Source: Spirochaetota bacterium
GTDB lineage: Bacteria > Spirochaetota > GWB1-36-13 > JAKPDD01
Reading direction: 5' to 3'
DNA: 64,000 bases
NCBI GenBank assembly: GCA_029552945.1
Contig: JAKPDD010000023.1
Coordinates: 186,001-250,000, forward strand
Position numbers and translations under genes: made by a program. Positions within the stretch are counted from its first letter, which is position 1, and each line of letters starts with the position of its first letter. Positions 21,658-31,889 of the stretch are shown in pieces. The notes beneath the pieces are model-generated. The model was not told where the DNA came from and did no database searches. It saw only the letters and a program-made list of their open reading frames with translations.

Positions 21658-22373
21658 TATTCTACCTTTTCATATGCTTCTATAAGTGTTTTAAATAGTT
21701 TAAGATTATATTTTCTAATAACAACTTCAGCAAGATTATAGAAATTAGTATCTTCAACAGCAAAGAACTTATCTTTAAACTTTAAAAGATTGCAATAATC
21801 TATAATGTTTCTTACAACAGAAACTTCAACCTCAGTAATATCATGAAAAAAGAATATAATAAACTTTTTAGTTTCTAGACTATTCGTTATTTTTTGAATA
21901 CCAGAATATGTTATTTCATTAATAGGGCCATGAATATCTACTATATATGCTTTTTCAGTAATTTCAAGAAGAACATTGTCAGTTTTATTAGTCTTTTCTT
22001 TTTTAACATCAAGATATTTCTGAATTTTATTTAAAATAAGATCAAGTTTAATAGGTTTTATAATATAATCATTTGCACCATAGGCAATAGCCTTTTTAAC
22101 ATTTTCAAGGTTGTTAAGTGCAGACATTATAATAATAGGAGTTTTAGCACTCTCATCTTCCATATCTCGAATCTTTGAACAAACCTCATATCCATCCATT
22201 CTTGGCATCATTATATCAAGAATTATAAGATCTGGTTTAAATTCTTTAATTTTTTTTAATGCAAAGTAGCCATTATCTACTGTTTCAACTTTAAGTCCTT
22301 TAATTTCAAAAAAGTTTTTCAACAAAAGACATATACTATTATCATCATCAACAATAAGAACTTTATCTTTCAT
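21657..22373 (-). CDS. response regulator with C-terminal STAS-like region
   Basis: Receiver domain [22 protein letters not shown]...[19 protein letters not shown]...[10 protein letters not shown]-terminal ~100 aa STAS-like pattern. Confidence 0.8.
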   Translation of the reverse strand: MKDKVLIVDDDNSICLLLKNFFEIKGLKVETVDNGYFALKKIKEFKPDLIILDIMMPRMDGYEVCSKIRDMEDESAKTPIIIMSALNNLENVKKAIAYGANDYIIKPIKLDLILNKIQKYLDVKKEKTNKTDNVLLEITEKAYIVDIHGPINEITYSGIQKITNSLETKKFIIFFFHDITEVEVSVVRNIIDYCNLLKFKDKFFAVEDTNFYNLAEVVIRKYNLKLFKTLIEAYEKVE

Positions 22374-22376
22374 ATA

Positions 22377-23723
22377 TTACTTCCCTTTAAGGCTGTCAAT
22401 AAACCTCGTAGTATGTGTTCCTTCAATAAAAACAGGATTATCCATAACCTTCATATGAAAAGGTATTGTTGTTTTAATTCCCTCTATAATAAACTCTGAT
22501 AATGCTCTTTTCATTCTTTTTATCGCCTCTTCTCTGGTAGGTCCCCATACAATAAGTTTTGCTAGCATAGAATCATAAAAAGAAGGCAGGGTATAACCAC
22601 TATATATGTGAGTATCAACTCTTATACCAAAACCACCAGGAATAAAAAGGAAGTCTATTTTACCAGGATTTGGCAAAAAGTCTTTATCAGGATCTTCTGC
22701 ATTTATTCTACATTCTATAGCATGACCCTGAATTTTTATTTCCTCCTGTTTTAATGGCAATTTCTCGCCTATTGCAGCAATTATCTGATTCTTAACAAGG
22801 TCTATTTTTGTTATCTCTTCAGATATAGGATGTTCAACCTGTATTCTCGTATTCATCTCTATAAAATAGAACTCTTTTGTATCCTGGTCATAAATAAACT
22901 CCATAGTCCCTGCACCAACATAACCTATATTTTTTATACCCTTTATAGCAGCATCTGTTAATTTTTTTCTTTTTTCATCATCTAATGCAGGAGAAGTAGC
23001 TTCTTCTATAAGTTTCTGGTGTCTTCTCTGAATAGAACACTCCCTCTCAAAAAGGTGAAAAGCCTGCCCATGAGAATCACCTAAAACTTGAACTTCAATA
23101 TGTTTTGGATTCCTTATAAACTTTTCCATATAAACATCTGGGTTCCCAAAAGCTTGTTTAGCCTCCTGCCTTGCCTGGTTATAATTAGTAATAAGTTCTT
23201 TTTCATTCTCGCAGACTCTCATTCCTCGTCCACCACCGCCTGCTGTTGCTTTTATTAAAACAGGATATCCTATTCTATTAGCAGCCTCTATAGCATCTTT
23301 CTCAGTCGCAAGTATTCCAGAGCCAGGTACTATAGGTACACCTGCTTTTTGCATAGTTTCTCTTGCGGTTGCCTTATCACCCATCATATCTATAACTTCT
23401 TTTGAAGGCCCAATAAAAGTTATATTATGAGACTTACATATTTCACTGAAGGTAGCATTTTCAGATAAAAATCCATACCCAGGATAAATAGCATCAGAAC
23501 CAGTAACTTCAGCTGCAGCAATTATTTGTGATATATTAAGGTAAGACTCAACTGACTTTGGCCCACCTATACAGATTTTTTCATCCGCAAGTTTAACTGG
23601 CATCGATTCTTTATCAGCAGTAGAATAAACAATAACTGTTTTTATTCCTAACTCTCTACACGCTCTTATTGCCCTTAAAGCTATCTCACCCCTGTTTGCT
23701 ATTAGTACTTTTTTGAATGGCAT
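22377..23723 (-). CDS. accC: acetyl-CoA carboxylase biotin carboxylase subunit
   Basis: KVLIANRGEIALRAIRACRELGI, ATAGGGGRGMRV, FIEMNTRIQVEHPISEEI. Confidence 0.96.
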   Translation of the reverse strand: MPFKKVLIANRGEIALRAIRACRELGIKTVIVYSTADKESMPVKLADEKICIGGPKSVESYLNISQIIAAAEVTGSDAIYPGYGFLSENATFSEICKSHNITFIGPSKEVIDMMGDKATARETMQKAGVPIVPGSGILATEKDAIEAANRIGYPVLIKATAGGGGRGMRVCENEKELITNYNQARQEAKQAFGNPDVYMEKFIRNPKHIEVQVLGDSHGQAFHLFERECSIQRRHQKLIEEATSPALDDEKRKKLTDAAIKGIKNIGYVGAGTMEFIYDQDTKEFYFIEMNTRIQVEHPISEEITKIDLVKNQIIAAIGEKLPLKQEEIKIQGHAIECRINAEDPDKDFLPNPGKIDFLFIPGGFGIRVDTHIYSGYTLPSFYDSMLAKLIVWGPTREEAIKRMKRALSEFIIEGIKTTIPFHMKVMDNPVFIEGTHTTRFIDSLKGK

Positions 23724-23725
23724 CT

Positions 23726-24115
23726 TTATTTTACCTCCGATATTAAAAATAATTTCTGACCATATTCTATTATATCTTTATCTTTAACATAAACTTCCTC
23801 TAAAATCCCATCAACCGGGCATATAACTTCATGAGAAATTCCAACAGACTCTATACTACCTAAAAGTTGCCCTTTTTTAACATTTTTGTCTTTTTTTACA
23901 TCTAGATTTGATTTAAAACTCCCTACATAGTAAGAAACTATTTCAATTTTACTTTGAGTCTCTTCTTTTGCTATTTTTTTCTCTGCTATCTTAACATTTT
24001 TTCCCTGTTCTGTTTTTTCTATCTCTATATACTTTCGCCAACCAAGATCTATTTTTAAAAACTTTGCTCTACTGTTAATAAATCTTTTAATTATAGTATC
24101 TAAGTACTTATCCAT
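23726..24115 (-). CDS. AccB-like biotinyl/lipoyl-domain protein lacking the canonical acceptor lysine
   Basis: VKKGQLLGSIESVGISHEVICPVDGILEEVYVKDKDIIEYGQKLFLI aligns with BCCP C-terminal domains, but AMK(M/L) reads SVG(I). Confidence 0.8.
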   Translation of the reverse strand: MDKYLDTIIKRFINSRAKFLKIDLGWRKYIEIEKTEQGKNVKIAEKKIAKEETQSKIEIVSYYVGSFKSNLDVKKDKNVKKGQLLGSIESVGISHEVICPVDGILEEVYVKDKDIIEYGQKLFLISEVK

Positions 24116-24117
24116 AA

Positions 24118-24675
24118 CTAAACCCTCTCAACATATTCCCCGGTTCTTGTATCAACCTTAATCTTGTCGCCAATATTAACAAAAAGAGGAGCCTGTATTT
24201 CTAATCCTGTCTCAAGTTTAATATTTTTAGTAGCAGAGGTAACAGTATCACCTCTAACCCCTGGTTCAGTATATACAACCTCAAGAATAACATGTGGAGG
24301 AAGATCAATAGTCATTATTCTCTCACCATGAAGTTTTAATGTTATTTCATCCCCCTCTTTTATATAGTTTAAAGAATCACCAAACACTTCTAACGGTATA
24401 TTACTCTGTTCAAAAGTATTAAGGTCCATTATAACAGCATTATCGTTTTCTTTATAAAGATACTGAACTTTTTTATTTTCCAGTTCAACATCTTCAAGTT
24501 TTTCCCCTGCTTTAAGATTTTTCTCAATAATCTTGTGTGTATCAAGATTCCTTAATTTTGTTTTGACTATGGCCTGTCTCTGTCCAACTTTATAATGTTG
24601 ATACTCTAGAACTTCATAAAGTGTATCTTCTAATTTTATTATTATTCCTCTTTTTAAATTGTTACTATTTATCAT
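24118..24675 (-). CDS. efp: elongation factor P
   Basis: YEVLEYQHYKVGQRQAIVKTKLRNL; PGVRGDTVTSATKNIKLETGLEIQAPLFVNIGDKIKVDTRTGEYVERV. Confidence 0.95.
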   Translation of the reverse strand: MINSNNLKRGIIIKLEDTLYEVLEYQHYKVGQRQAIVKTKLRNLDTHKIIEKNLKAGEKLEDVELENKKVQYLYKENDNAVIMDLNTFEQSNIPLEVFGDSLNYIKEGDEITLKLHGERIMTIDLPPHVILEVVYTEPGVRGDTVTSATKNIKLETGLEIQAPLFVNIGDKIKVDTRTGEYVERV

Positions 24676-24751
24676 TCTTTATCCTTAATCTTTATTTTTG
24701 AAAAACAAGTTCAAGCAAATTAAAATTTAACTAAAAAATTTTAAATCTTTC

Positions 24752-25333
24752 TTACAAAAGCCCCATCTCTTTTTCAGAAAAAACTATTCCTTTATATGTC
24801 TTAAATCTTACATCATGCCTTTTAAAACAATTCCTATCAAGCCCAGTCTTTAAACAAAGAGAAGACAAAAACTCCTCTTTATCTGGCAATTGCTCCCAGA
24901 CCTGGGGTAAATAAGTTGCTGACCTTAATCCTAAAGATAAAACAACACCCATGCCTGGTTTAATATCTTCAATATCAGTATCTTCTGGTTCAGATAAAAT
25001 AGTTATTTCTATATCTATATCTTTATACTCCTCCTTATTTAAAGGTAAAAATCTTGGGTCCTTAAAAGCAGATTCTATTGCAAGTCTTTTTACAGCTTCT
25101 TTAAGAGGTAAATACCCAAATATATTGCCGATACATCCTCTAAGCATACCTTTTTTATGAATTGTTACAAAAACACCTGATATCGTATCAAGCTCTTTAT
25201 TTACATTTTCATCTATATTTATTTCAGACCTACCAAAAAGTTTTTCCTCTATTGTTTTTCTTGCAATTTTTAAGAGTAATATTTTAGATTCTTTTGATAT
25301 ATCCATAGAATTATCCATTTTTAAGTTGTGCAA
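24752..25333 (-). CDS. AMMECR1-domain protein (AmmeMemoRadiSam system protein A-like)
   Basis: GMLRGCIGNIFGYLPLKEAVKRLAIESAFKDPRF; LRSATYLPQVWEQLPDKEEFLSSLCLKTGL. Confidence 0.85.
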   Translation of the reverse strand: MHNLKMDNSMDISKESKILLLKIARKTIEEKLFGRSEINIDENVNKELDTISGVFVTIHKKGMLRGCIGNIFGYLPLKEAVKRLAIESAFKDPRFLPLNKEEYKDIDIEITILSEPEDTDIEDIKPGMGVVLSLGLRSATYLPQVWEQLPDKEEFLSSLCLKTGLDRNCFKRHDVRFKTYKGIVFSEKEMGLL

Positions 25334-26309
25334 AAATCATTCTTCCAGCTGGTGTTTGTAAAATACTTGTTACAACAACGTCAACTTCTTGTCCCAAATA
25401 ATTTTTACCATTTTCAACCACTACCATAGTCCCATCTGGAAGATATCCAACTCCTTGAGACCTCTCTTTCCCTTCCTTAATTAAAGTTATTCTAAGTTCC
25501 TCATTTGCCATAACAATTGGTTTTAATGCGTTCGCAAGTTCATTAACATTAAGTACTCTTATACCTTCAAGAGATGCAAGTTTATTAAGATTATAATCAG
25601 TAGTAATCAATGTTCCCTGTATCTCTTTTGCCAGTCTAATAAGCTTATCATCTACTTCTCTTAGTTCAGAAAAATCTTTTTCTATTATTTTAACTTTTAC
25701 ATTTTTAACCTTTTTTAATCTACTAAGTTCAGTAAGTCCTTTTCTCCCTCTGCTCCTCTTGTTTGGATCTGTCGAATCAGCAACCATTTGAAGTTCATTT
25801 AAAACAAACTTTGGGATAAGAACTACTCCTTCTATAAAACCTGTTTCACATATATCTATTATTCTGCTATCTATTATTGAAGATGTATCTAAAATTTTAA
25901 TACTTGCTGATACGACCTCTTCTAAATTATCAGCCTTTTCTTTTTTGCCAACTTCAGGGACTATTATTTCTAATTTAGAACTACCTCTGAATCCAAGATA
26001 AAAACCTAATAAAGAGAGAATAAAAAAGATTAAAAACGGAGAATTTTTTAAAAACTCTATTTTGTAAAAATCCATCAATTTAATAATATTAAGCCCAACC
26101 CAGATAGAAAATCCAAATCCTATAAAACCTATAAAGATTGGATAAATCAGTTTTGGATTAATAAAATAGTCTATATTTAATATAGCGAAGGTAATAACTA
26201 AAGCCAGAATACTATATAATATCTTTAAATCAGCAGAAGTAAAAAAAGATAATACCCCTATACCAATTGATATAAATAATCTAAATATTAACAACATATA
26301 AAGCCTCAC
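25311..26309 (-). CDS. PIN/TRAM-domain membrane protein (YacL-like)
   Basis: N-terminal TM helices, ILDTSSIIDSRIIDICETGFIEGVVLIPKFVLNELQ PIN domain, EGKERSQGVGYLPDGTMVVVENG TRAM-like end. Confidence 0.85.
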   Translation of the reverse strand: MRLYMLLIFRLFISIGIGVLSFFTSADLKILYSILALVITFAILNIDYFINPKLIYPIFIGFIGFGFSIWVGLNIIKLMDFYKIEFLKNSPFLIFFILSLLGFYLGFRGSSKLEIIVPEVGKKEKADNLEEVVSASIKILDTSSIIDSRIIDICETGFIEGVVLIPKFVLNELQMVADSTDPNKRSRGRKGLTELSRLKKVKNVKVKIIEKDFSELREVDDKLIRLAKEIQGTLITTDYNLNKLASLEGIRVLNVNELANALKPIVMANEELRITLIKEGKERSQGVGYLPDGTMVVVENGKNYLGQEVDVVVTSILQTPAGRMIFAQLKNG

Positions 26310-26453
26310 AAAATTTATTTTTATTAACTATGTTTATTTTAGATAATATCAATTTCTTAAAAACAAAATATCAATTCTTTTTATAAGATAAATCTTAAAT
26401 AATGTTAAATTTAAATATAATAATCATAAAACAATTTAAAAATTTCTAATAAA

Positions 26454-27743
26454 ATGAAGATTTTAATAAAAAATGCTCATATTATTGACCCTTTCCTTAA
26501 AATAGAGATTGATAAAACCTCTATACTAGTTGAAAATGGTAAAATCTTGAAAATAAGTAATACAATTGATGAAACTCCAGATTATACAATAGAAGAAGAT
26601 AATTTAGTATTTCCTGCTTTTATAGATATGCACACACACCTTAGAGAGCCGGGGTTCGAATATAAAGAAGATATAGAAAGTGGAACACTCGCAGGAATCC
26701 ATGGAGGATTTACAACAATTACAGCATTTCCTAATACTAATCCAATATTAGATTCAGTAGATAAAATCCAATTAGTAAAAGAAAGAATTGAAAAAAAAGC
26801 AAAAATAAGGGTTTTGCCAATAGCTTCAATAACAAAAAATCAGGAAGGGAAAGAATTAGTTGACTTTAAATTACTAAAAGATCATGTCTATGGTTTTACA
26901 GATGATGGGAAAGGAATCCAAGACTTTAATATAGCAAGAAAAGCAATGATAGAAGCCAAAAAATATAATATACTACTAATGTTGCATGAAGAGGATGAAA
27001 GGTTCGGTAAAGGAGTAGTTAATTATGGTTATCTTTCAAAAAAGTTAGGTCTTGAAGGAATAAAATCAGAAGCTGAAGAATCAATGATAGCCAGAGATAT
27101 AGTATTAGCTAAAGAAACCGGGGCAAGAATTCATTTTTGTCATATAAGTACAAAACTGGGTGCAAAACTTATAAAAATAGGTAAAGAGGAAGGACTTAAC
27201 ATAACCGCAGAAGTTACTCCACATCACTTATGTTTTGATGAAACAACATTTGAAGATTTTGTTCCTAATATGAAAATGTCACCACCTTTAAGAACAAGAG
27301 AAGACAGACTTTTTTTGATAGACGCCTTTAAAAACGGAATTATTGATTGCATTGCAACAGATCACGCACCACATGCAGATCATGAAAAAAAAGATATAAA
27401 AACAGCAAGCTTTGGAATAACAGGTCTTGAAACTGCATTTGTAATTATTTATAATTATCTTGTAAAAAAGGGATACCTTAATTTATATGACACAATAAAA
27501 GGACTTACTGTAAATCCAGCTAAGACTTTAGGACTTGAACCCAATCCTATAAAAGAAGGTAATTTTGCAAATTTTGTAATATTTAACAAAAAAGAAAAGA
27601 CTTTAATAAACGATGAGTTTTTCTTTTCAAGATCAAAAAACTTTCCTCTAAGAGGTGAACTTGAAGGGAAAATAACTTACCTTTTTTATAACAAAAAATT
27701 TTTTAAATTTATTAACAATACAATAGAAGAGGTAGAATTTTAA
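26454..27743 (+). CDS. pyrC: dihydroorotase
   Basis: FIDMHTHLREPGFEYKEDIESGT; HFCHIST; ITAEVTPHHLCFDE; IATDHAPHADHEK. Confidence 0.94.
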   Translation: MKILIKNAHIIDPFLKIEIDKTSILVENGKILKISNTIDETPDYTIEEDNLVFPAFIDMHTHLREPGFEYKEDIESGTLAGIHGGFTTITAFPNTNPILDSVDKIQLVKERIEKKAKIRVLPIASITKNQEGKELVDFKLLKDHVYGFTDDGKGIQDFNIARKAMIEAKKYNILLMLHEEDERFGKGVVNYGYLSKKLGLEGIKSEAEESMIARDIVLAKETGARIHFCHISTKLGAKLIKIGKEEGLNITAEVTPHHLCFDETTFEDFVPNMKMSPPLRTREDRLFLIDAFKNGIIDCIATDHAPHADHEKKDIKTASFGITGLETAFVIIYNYLVKKGYLNLYDTIKGLTVNPAKTLGLEPNPIKEGNFANFVIFNKKEKTLINDEFFFSRSKNFPLRGELEGKITYLFYNKKFFKFINNTIEEVEF

Positions 27744-28831
27744 TGATAGGAAGATTAATATTGGAAGATGGTTCTGTATTTTATGGAAAAGGTTTTGGAT
27801 ACAACAGTAGTGTTGTAGGAGAAGTGGTTTTTAATACATCAATGACCGGTTATCAAGAGATTCTTACTGATCCTTCATACTATTATCAAATAGTATGTAT
27901 GACATATCCAATGATAGGGAATTATGGTGTAAATGATGAAGATATAGAGTCAGATTCCCCTAAAGTATCAGGTTTTTTAGTAAAAGAGTTTTCAAAAACA
28001 TACTCTAATTATAGAGCCAATTCTTCATTAGATGAATATTTAAAAAAGCACAAAATACCGGCACTTGAAGGACTCGATACAAGGGCATTAACAAGAAAAC
28101 TTAGAAATTTCGGTAGTATGTTAGGAATAATCTCTTTTGACTCAAAAAAAAGCAATGAGGAGCTATTAAAGGAACTTAAAAAAAGTCCATCAATGAAAGG
28201 GCTTGAACTTGCAAGTAAAGTAAGTACAAAAACAATAAAAGAGTTTAAACCAGAAGGAGAAAAAAAATATAAGGTAATAGCATACGATTATGGCATAAAA
28301 TATAACATAATAAGACATTTTAACAATAGAGGCGTTTATGTTAAGTTAGTACCATACGATACCCCAGCAGAAGAGGTACTAAAAGAGGAATCCGATGGTA
28401 TTTTTCTTTCAAATGGGCCTGGGGATCCATCAGTTGTTAAAATAGGTATAGAAAATGCAAAAAAGATAATAGGGAAAAAACCAGTATTTGGTATATGTTT
28501 GGGTCATCAGATAATAGGGCTTGCATTGGGTGCAAAAACATACAAACTTAAGTTTGGTCACAGAGGTGGTAACCAGCCAATAAAAGACATAGAAAATGGG
28601 AATATAATAATAGCAGCTGAAAATCATGGTTTTGCAGTTATGCCTGATTCTTTACCAAAAGAAGTTAAAAAAACTCATATTAATCTTAATGATAATACAT
28701 TGGAAGGTATTGAATGGAAAGAAAAAATGCTTCTATCTGTTCAGTTCCATCCTGAAAGTAGTCCAGGGCCTAACGATGCAAATTATCTTTTTGATAAGTT
28801 TATAGAAATAATGGAGAAAAGAAGTAAATGA
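27743..28831 (+). CDS. carA: carbamoyl-phosphate synthase small subunit
   Basis: VGEVVFNTSMTGYQEILTDPSY; LSNGPGDPS; FGICLGHQIIGLALGAKTYKLKFGHRGGNQP; QFHPESSPGP. Confidence 0.96.
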   Translation: MIGRLILEDGSVFYGKGFGYNSSVVGEVVFNTSMTGYQEILTDPSYYYQIVCMTYPMIGNYGVNDEDIESDSPKVSGFLVKEFSKTYSNYRANSSLDEYLKKHKIPALEGLDTRALTRKLRNFGSMLGIISFDSKKSNEELLKELKKSPSMKGLELASKVSTKTIKEFKPEGEKKYKVIAYDYGIKYNIIRHFNNRGVYVKLVPYDTPAEEVLKEESDGIFLSNGPGDPSVVKIGIENAKKIIGKKPVFGICLGHQIIGLALGAKTYKLKFGHRGGNQPIKDIENGNIIIAAENHGFAVMPDSLPKEVKKTHINLNDNTLEGIEWKEKMLLSVQFHPESSPGPNDANYLFDKFIEIMEKRSK

Positions 28832-29775
28832 ACAAAAAATTAATAGTGTACATTATAATACTAATTTCATTTATATCCTGTTCATCCAATAAAACAATAA
28901 AGAAAAATATTTCTATTTCAGAAATAAACAACTATTCAATAACAGGGCTTCAAGAAGATAAACTAAGACAGGCTAATGATCTTTTTTATAAAGGTGGTTT
29001 TTACTCAGCAATAGAAATATATAATTCACTATTGGAATCTTTCATGGCATCAGATAATCAAATCGCAGTAATAAATCTTATCTTATTAATTGCTGAAACA
29101 TACATAGAAGCCATGAATTATGAAAAAGCTCTAGAAACTCTGGAGATTGCTAAAAATAGATTAAACTTTATAATAGTAAAAACAGCAAATAAAGATAAAT
29201 ATACAGCACTTTACATGAATACACTTTCAAAACTTATGTTATACTATGATAAACCATCTTTTAAAGAAATAAAAGAAGGTCTATTAAACCACTCATTAAT
29301 ACTTGCAAAAATGATTAAAGATTCAAATATATTGATGAAATCATATATTAACTTAGGGCAATATTATATGAATCAAAAAGAGTTTGACCTTGCATTAGAA
29401 AATTTTGAAAAAGCCCTATATCTTGCAAATTATACAGGTAAAAAGTATTCTTATGCAATATTATGTGAGATAATAGGTAAAATATATGTAGAGAAACAAG
29501 ACTTTAAAAAAGCAGAAAAGTATTTTATTACTGCTTATAATATATTATCAAATAATAATTACAATTTTTCATTAGGCAGATTATTAATAACAATAGGTGA
29601 CTTTCTAATAAAAGCAAACAATGTAGATTTGGCAATCTCTTTTTATAATAGAGGCTATGAAATAATATCTTCTAATGAAGAAACAGATAAAAATATTAAG
29701 GACTATTATTTAAAATCAATAGAGAATAAATTAAATAATTTAAATATCAAAGTTTTAAATCTTAGACTTAAATAA
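28828..29775 (+). CDS. TPR-repeat lipoprotein
   Basis: Lipobox-like IISFISCSS N-terminus; TPR-like repeats. Confidence 0.75.
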   Translation: MNKKLIVYIIILISFISCSSNKTIKKNISISEINNYSITGLQEDKLRQANDLFYKGGFYSAIEIYNSLLESFMASDNQIAVINLILLIAETYIEAMNYEKALETLEIAKNRLNFIIVKTANKDKYTALYMNTLSKLMLYYDKPSFKEIKEGLLNHSLILAKMIKDSNILMKSYINLGQYYMNQKEFDLALENFEKALYLANYTGKKYSYAILCEIIGKIYVEKQDFKKAEKYFITAYNILSNNNYNFSLGRLLITIGDFLIKANNVDLAISFYNRGYEIISSNEETDKNIKDYYLKSIENKLNNLNIKVLNLRLK

Positions 29776-29837
29776 GATTTATTAAAATATTACAATTTTA
29801 TATTAAATTTTTAGAATCATTCTAAAATATAAAAGAG

Positions 29838-31889
29838 ATGGGGGAATTCTTGGTTACTCATATAATAAAAAGAAATGGTGATATCGTAAAATTCGATAAA
29901 GAAAAGATATTCAATGCTATATGGAAGGCTGTACAAAGCGTAGGAGGAAATAATCCTCAACCAGTAACAGAAATAACCAATTTAGTGGTAAGAGAAATTG
30001 AAAAAAATTTTATCGATAGAATCCCAACTGTCGAAGAAGTTCAGGATATTGTAGAAAAAATGTTAATCGAAAAAGGGCATGCAAAAGTTGCTAAATCATA
30101 TATACTATACAGAGAAAAAAGAGCAGAAGCAAGGCAAGCTGATGCTATAATAAAAGAAACAATATCATTGATAGATGATTATTTGAAAGAAAAAGATTGG
30201 CGTGTAAATGAAAACTCAAATACATCATACTCTTTACAAGGACTTAATAATCATATTTCATCATCATTTACATCTCACTACTGGCTATATAAAATATATC
30301 CTAAAGAAATAAGAGAAGCTCATATAAATGGAGATTTCCATATACATGACCTTGGAATTTTAGGAACATATTGCGTAGGATGGGACCTTAAGGACTTCTT
30401 AATTAAAGGCTTTAGAGGAGTATTTGGGAAAGTAGCAAGCAATCCCCCAAAACATTTTAGAACAGCTTTAGGCCAGTTAGTTAATCTTTTATACACTTTG
30501 CAGGGAGAGAGTGCAGGTGCACAAGCAGTATCTAACTTTGACACACTTCTTGCTCCTTTTGTAAGATACGATAAATTATCATATGCAGAAGTAAAGCAGT
30601 CTATTCAAGAGTTTATTTTTAATATGAATGTTCCCACAAGAGTTGGATTTCAAAGTCCTTTTTCAAATATAACAATGGACCTTGTTGTTCCTGATAATTT
30701 TAAAGATAAAAATGTGATAATTGGCGGCAAAGAGATGCCAGAAAAATATTCTGAATTTCAAAAAGAGATGTACATGATAAATAAAGCTTTTTGTGAAGTA
30801 ATGCTTGAGGGTGATGCTGATGGAAGGCCTTTTTCATTTCCAATCCCAACATACAATATAACAAAAGACTTTGATTGGGATAATCCAGAACTGGAAAAAT
30901 TATGGTTTATGACAAGTAAATATGGGACTCCATATTTTGCAAACTTTATAAACTCTGATATGGAACCTGAAGATGCAAGAAGTATGTGTTGTAGATTAAG
31001 ACTTGATAACAGAGAATTAAAAAAGAGGGGTGGGGGATTATTTGGAGCAAATCCTCTTACTGGTTCAATTGGAGTAGTGACAATAAATATGCCTTCAATT
31101 GCTTATATAACAAAAAATGAAAATAAGTTCTTCGAAGAATTAGACAAAAGAATGATTATGGCAAAAAACTCTCTTGAAATAAAAAGAAAAGTTATTGAAA
31201 GTCTTACTGAGAAAGGCCTATACCCATATTCCAGATACTATCTTTCAGAAATTAAAAAGATAAGTGGAGCATACTGGAACAATCATTTTTCAACAATTGG
31301 TCTTGTAGGAATGAACGAAGCATGCTTAAACCTTTTTGGTAAAGACTTAACAGACAGTTATTCTTATCAATTTGCATTAAAAGTAATGGAATTCATGAGA
31401 AAGAGGATAAGTGACTTTCAGGAAGAAACTGGACACCTTTATAACCTTGAAGCTACTCCTGCAGAAGGAACATCATATAACCTTGCATTAAAGGATAAAA
31501 AAAGATATCATGACATAATAACATCAGGCAAAGATGAGCCATATTATACTAATTCAACACAACTACCAGTTTCTTTTACAGACGATATATTTGAAGCACT
31601 GGAACATCAGGATAAACTTCAGAGTATGTATACCGGGGGCACTGTACTCCACATATTTATAGGAGAAAAAATCAAACATACAAATACTGTAAAGTTTTTA
31701 ATAAAAAAAATATTTGAAAACTACACACTCCCATATATATCAATAACACCAACATTTTCTATATGCCCAGTGCATGGATATATACCAGGTACACATCATT
31801 TATGCCCTTATGAAAATTATGAAGAAAACAAAAAAGAAGAAAAAGATAAAACAACAGAAAATAAAGTTTTATTTTTAGGCTTAAAATAA
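29838..31889 (+). CDS. nrdD: anaerobic ribonucleoside-triphosphate reductase (NrdD-like) lacking a C-terminal glycyl-radical domain
   Basis: N-terminal ATP-cone, NGDFHIHDLGILGTYCVGWDL, NMNVPTRVGFQSPFSNITMD, SMCCRLRLD; ends ..CPVHGYIPGTHHLCPYENYEENKKEEKDKTTENKVLFLGLK* without an RVxGY motif. Confidence 0.9.
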   Translation: MGEFLVTHIIKRNGDIVKFDKEKIFNAIWKAVQSVGGNNPQPVTEITNLVVREIEKNFIDRIPTVEEVQDIVEKMLIEKGHAKVAKSYILYREKRAEARQADAIIKETISLIDDYLKEKDWRVNENSNTSYSLQGLNNHISSSFTSHYWLYKIYPKEIREAHINGDFHIHDLGILGTYCVGWDLKDFLIKGFRGVFGKVASNPPKHFRTALGQLVNLLYTLQGESAGAQAVSNFDTLLAPFVRYDKLSYAEVKQSIQEFIFNMNVPTRVGFQSPFSNITMDLVVPDNFKDKNVIIGGKEMPEKYSEFQKEMYMINKAFCEVMLEGDADGRPFSFPIPTYNITKDFDWDNPELEKLWFMTSKYGTPYFANFINSDMEPEDARSMCCRLRLDNRELKKRGGGLFGANPLTGSIGVVTINMPSIAYITKNENKFFEELDKRMIMAKNSLEIKRKVIESLTEKGLYPYSRYYLSEIKKISGAYWNNHFSTIGLVGMNEACLNLFGKDLTDSYSYQFALKVMEFMRKRISDFQEETGHLYNLEATPAEGTSYNLALKDKKRYHDIITSGKDEPYYTNSTQLPVSFTDDIFEALEHQDKLQSMYTGGTVLHIFIGEKIKHTNTVKFLIKKIFENYTLPYISITPTFSICPVHGYIPGTHHLCPYENYEENKKEEKDKTTENKVLFLGLK

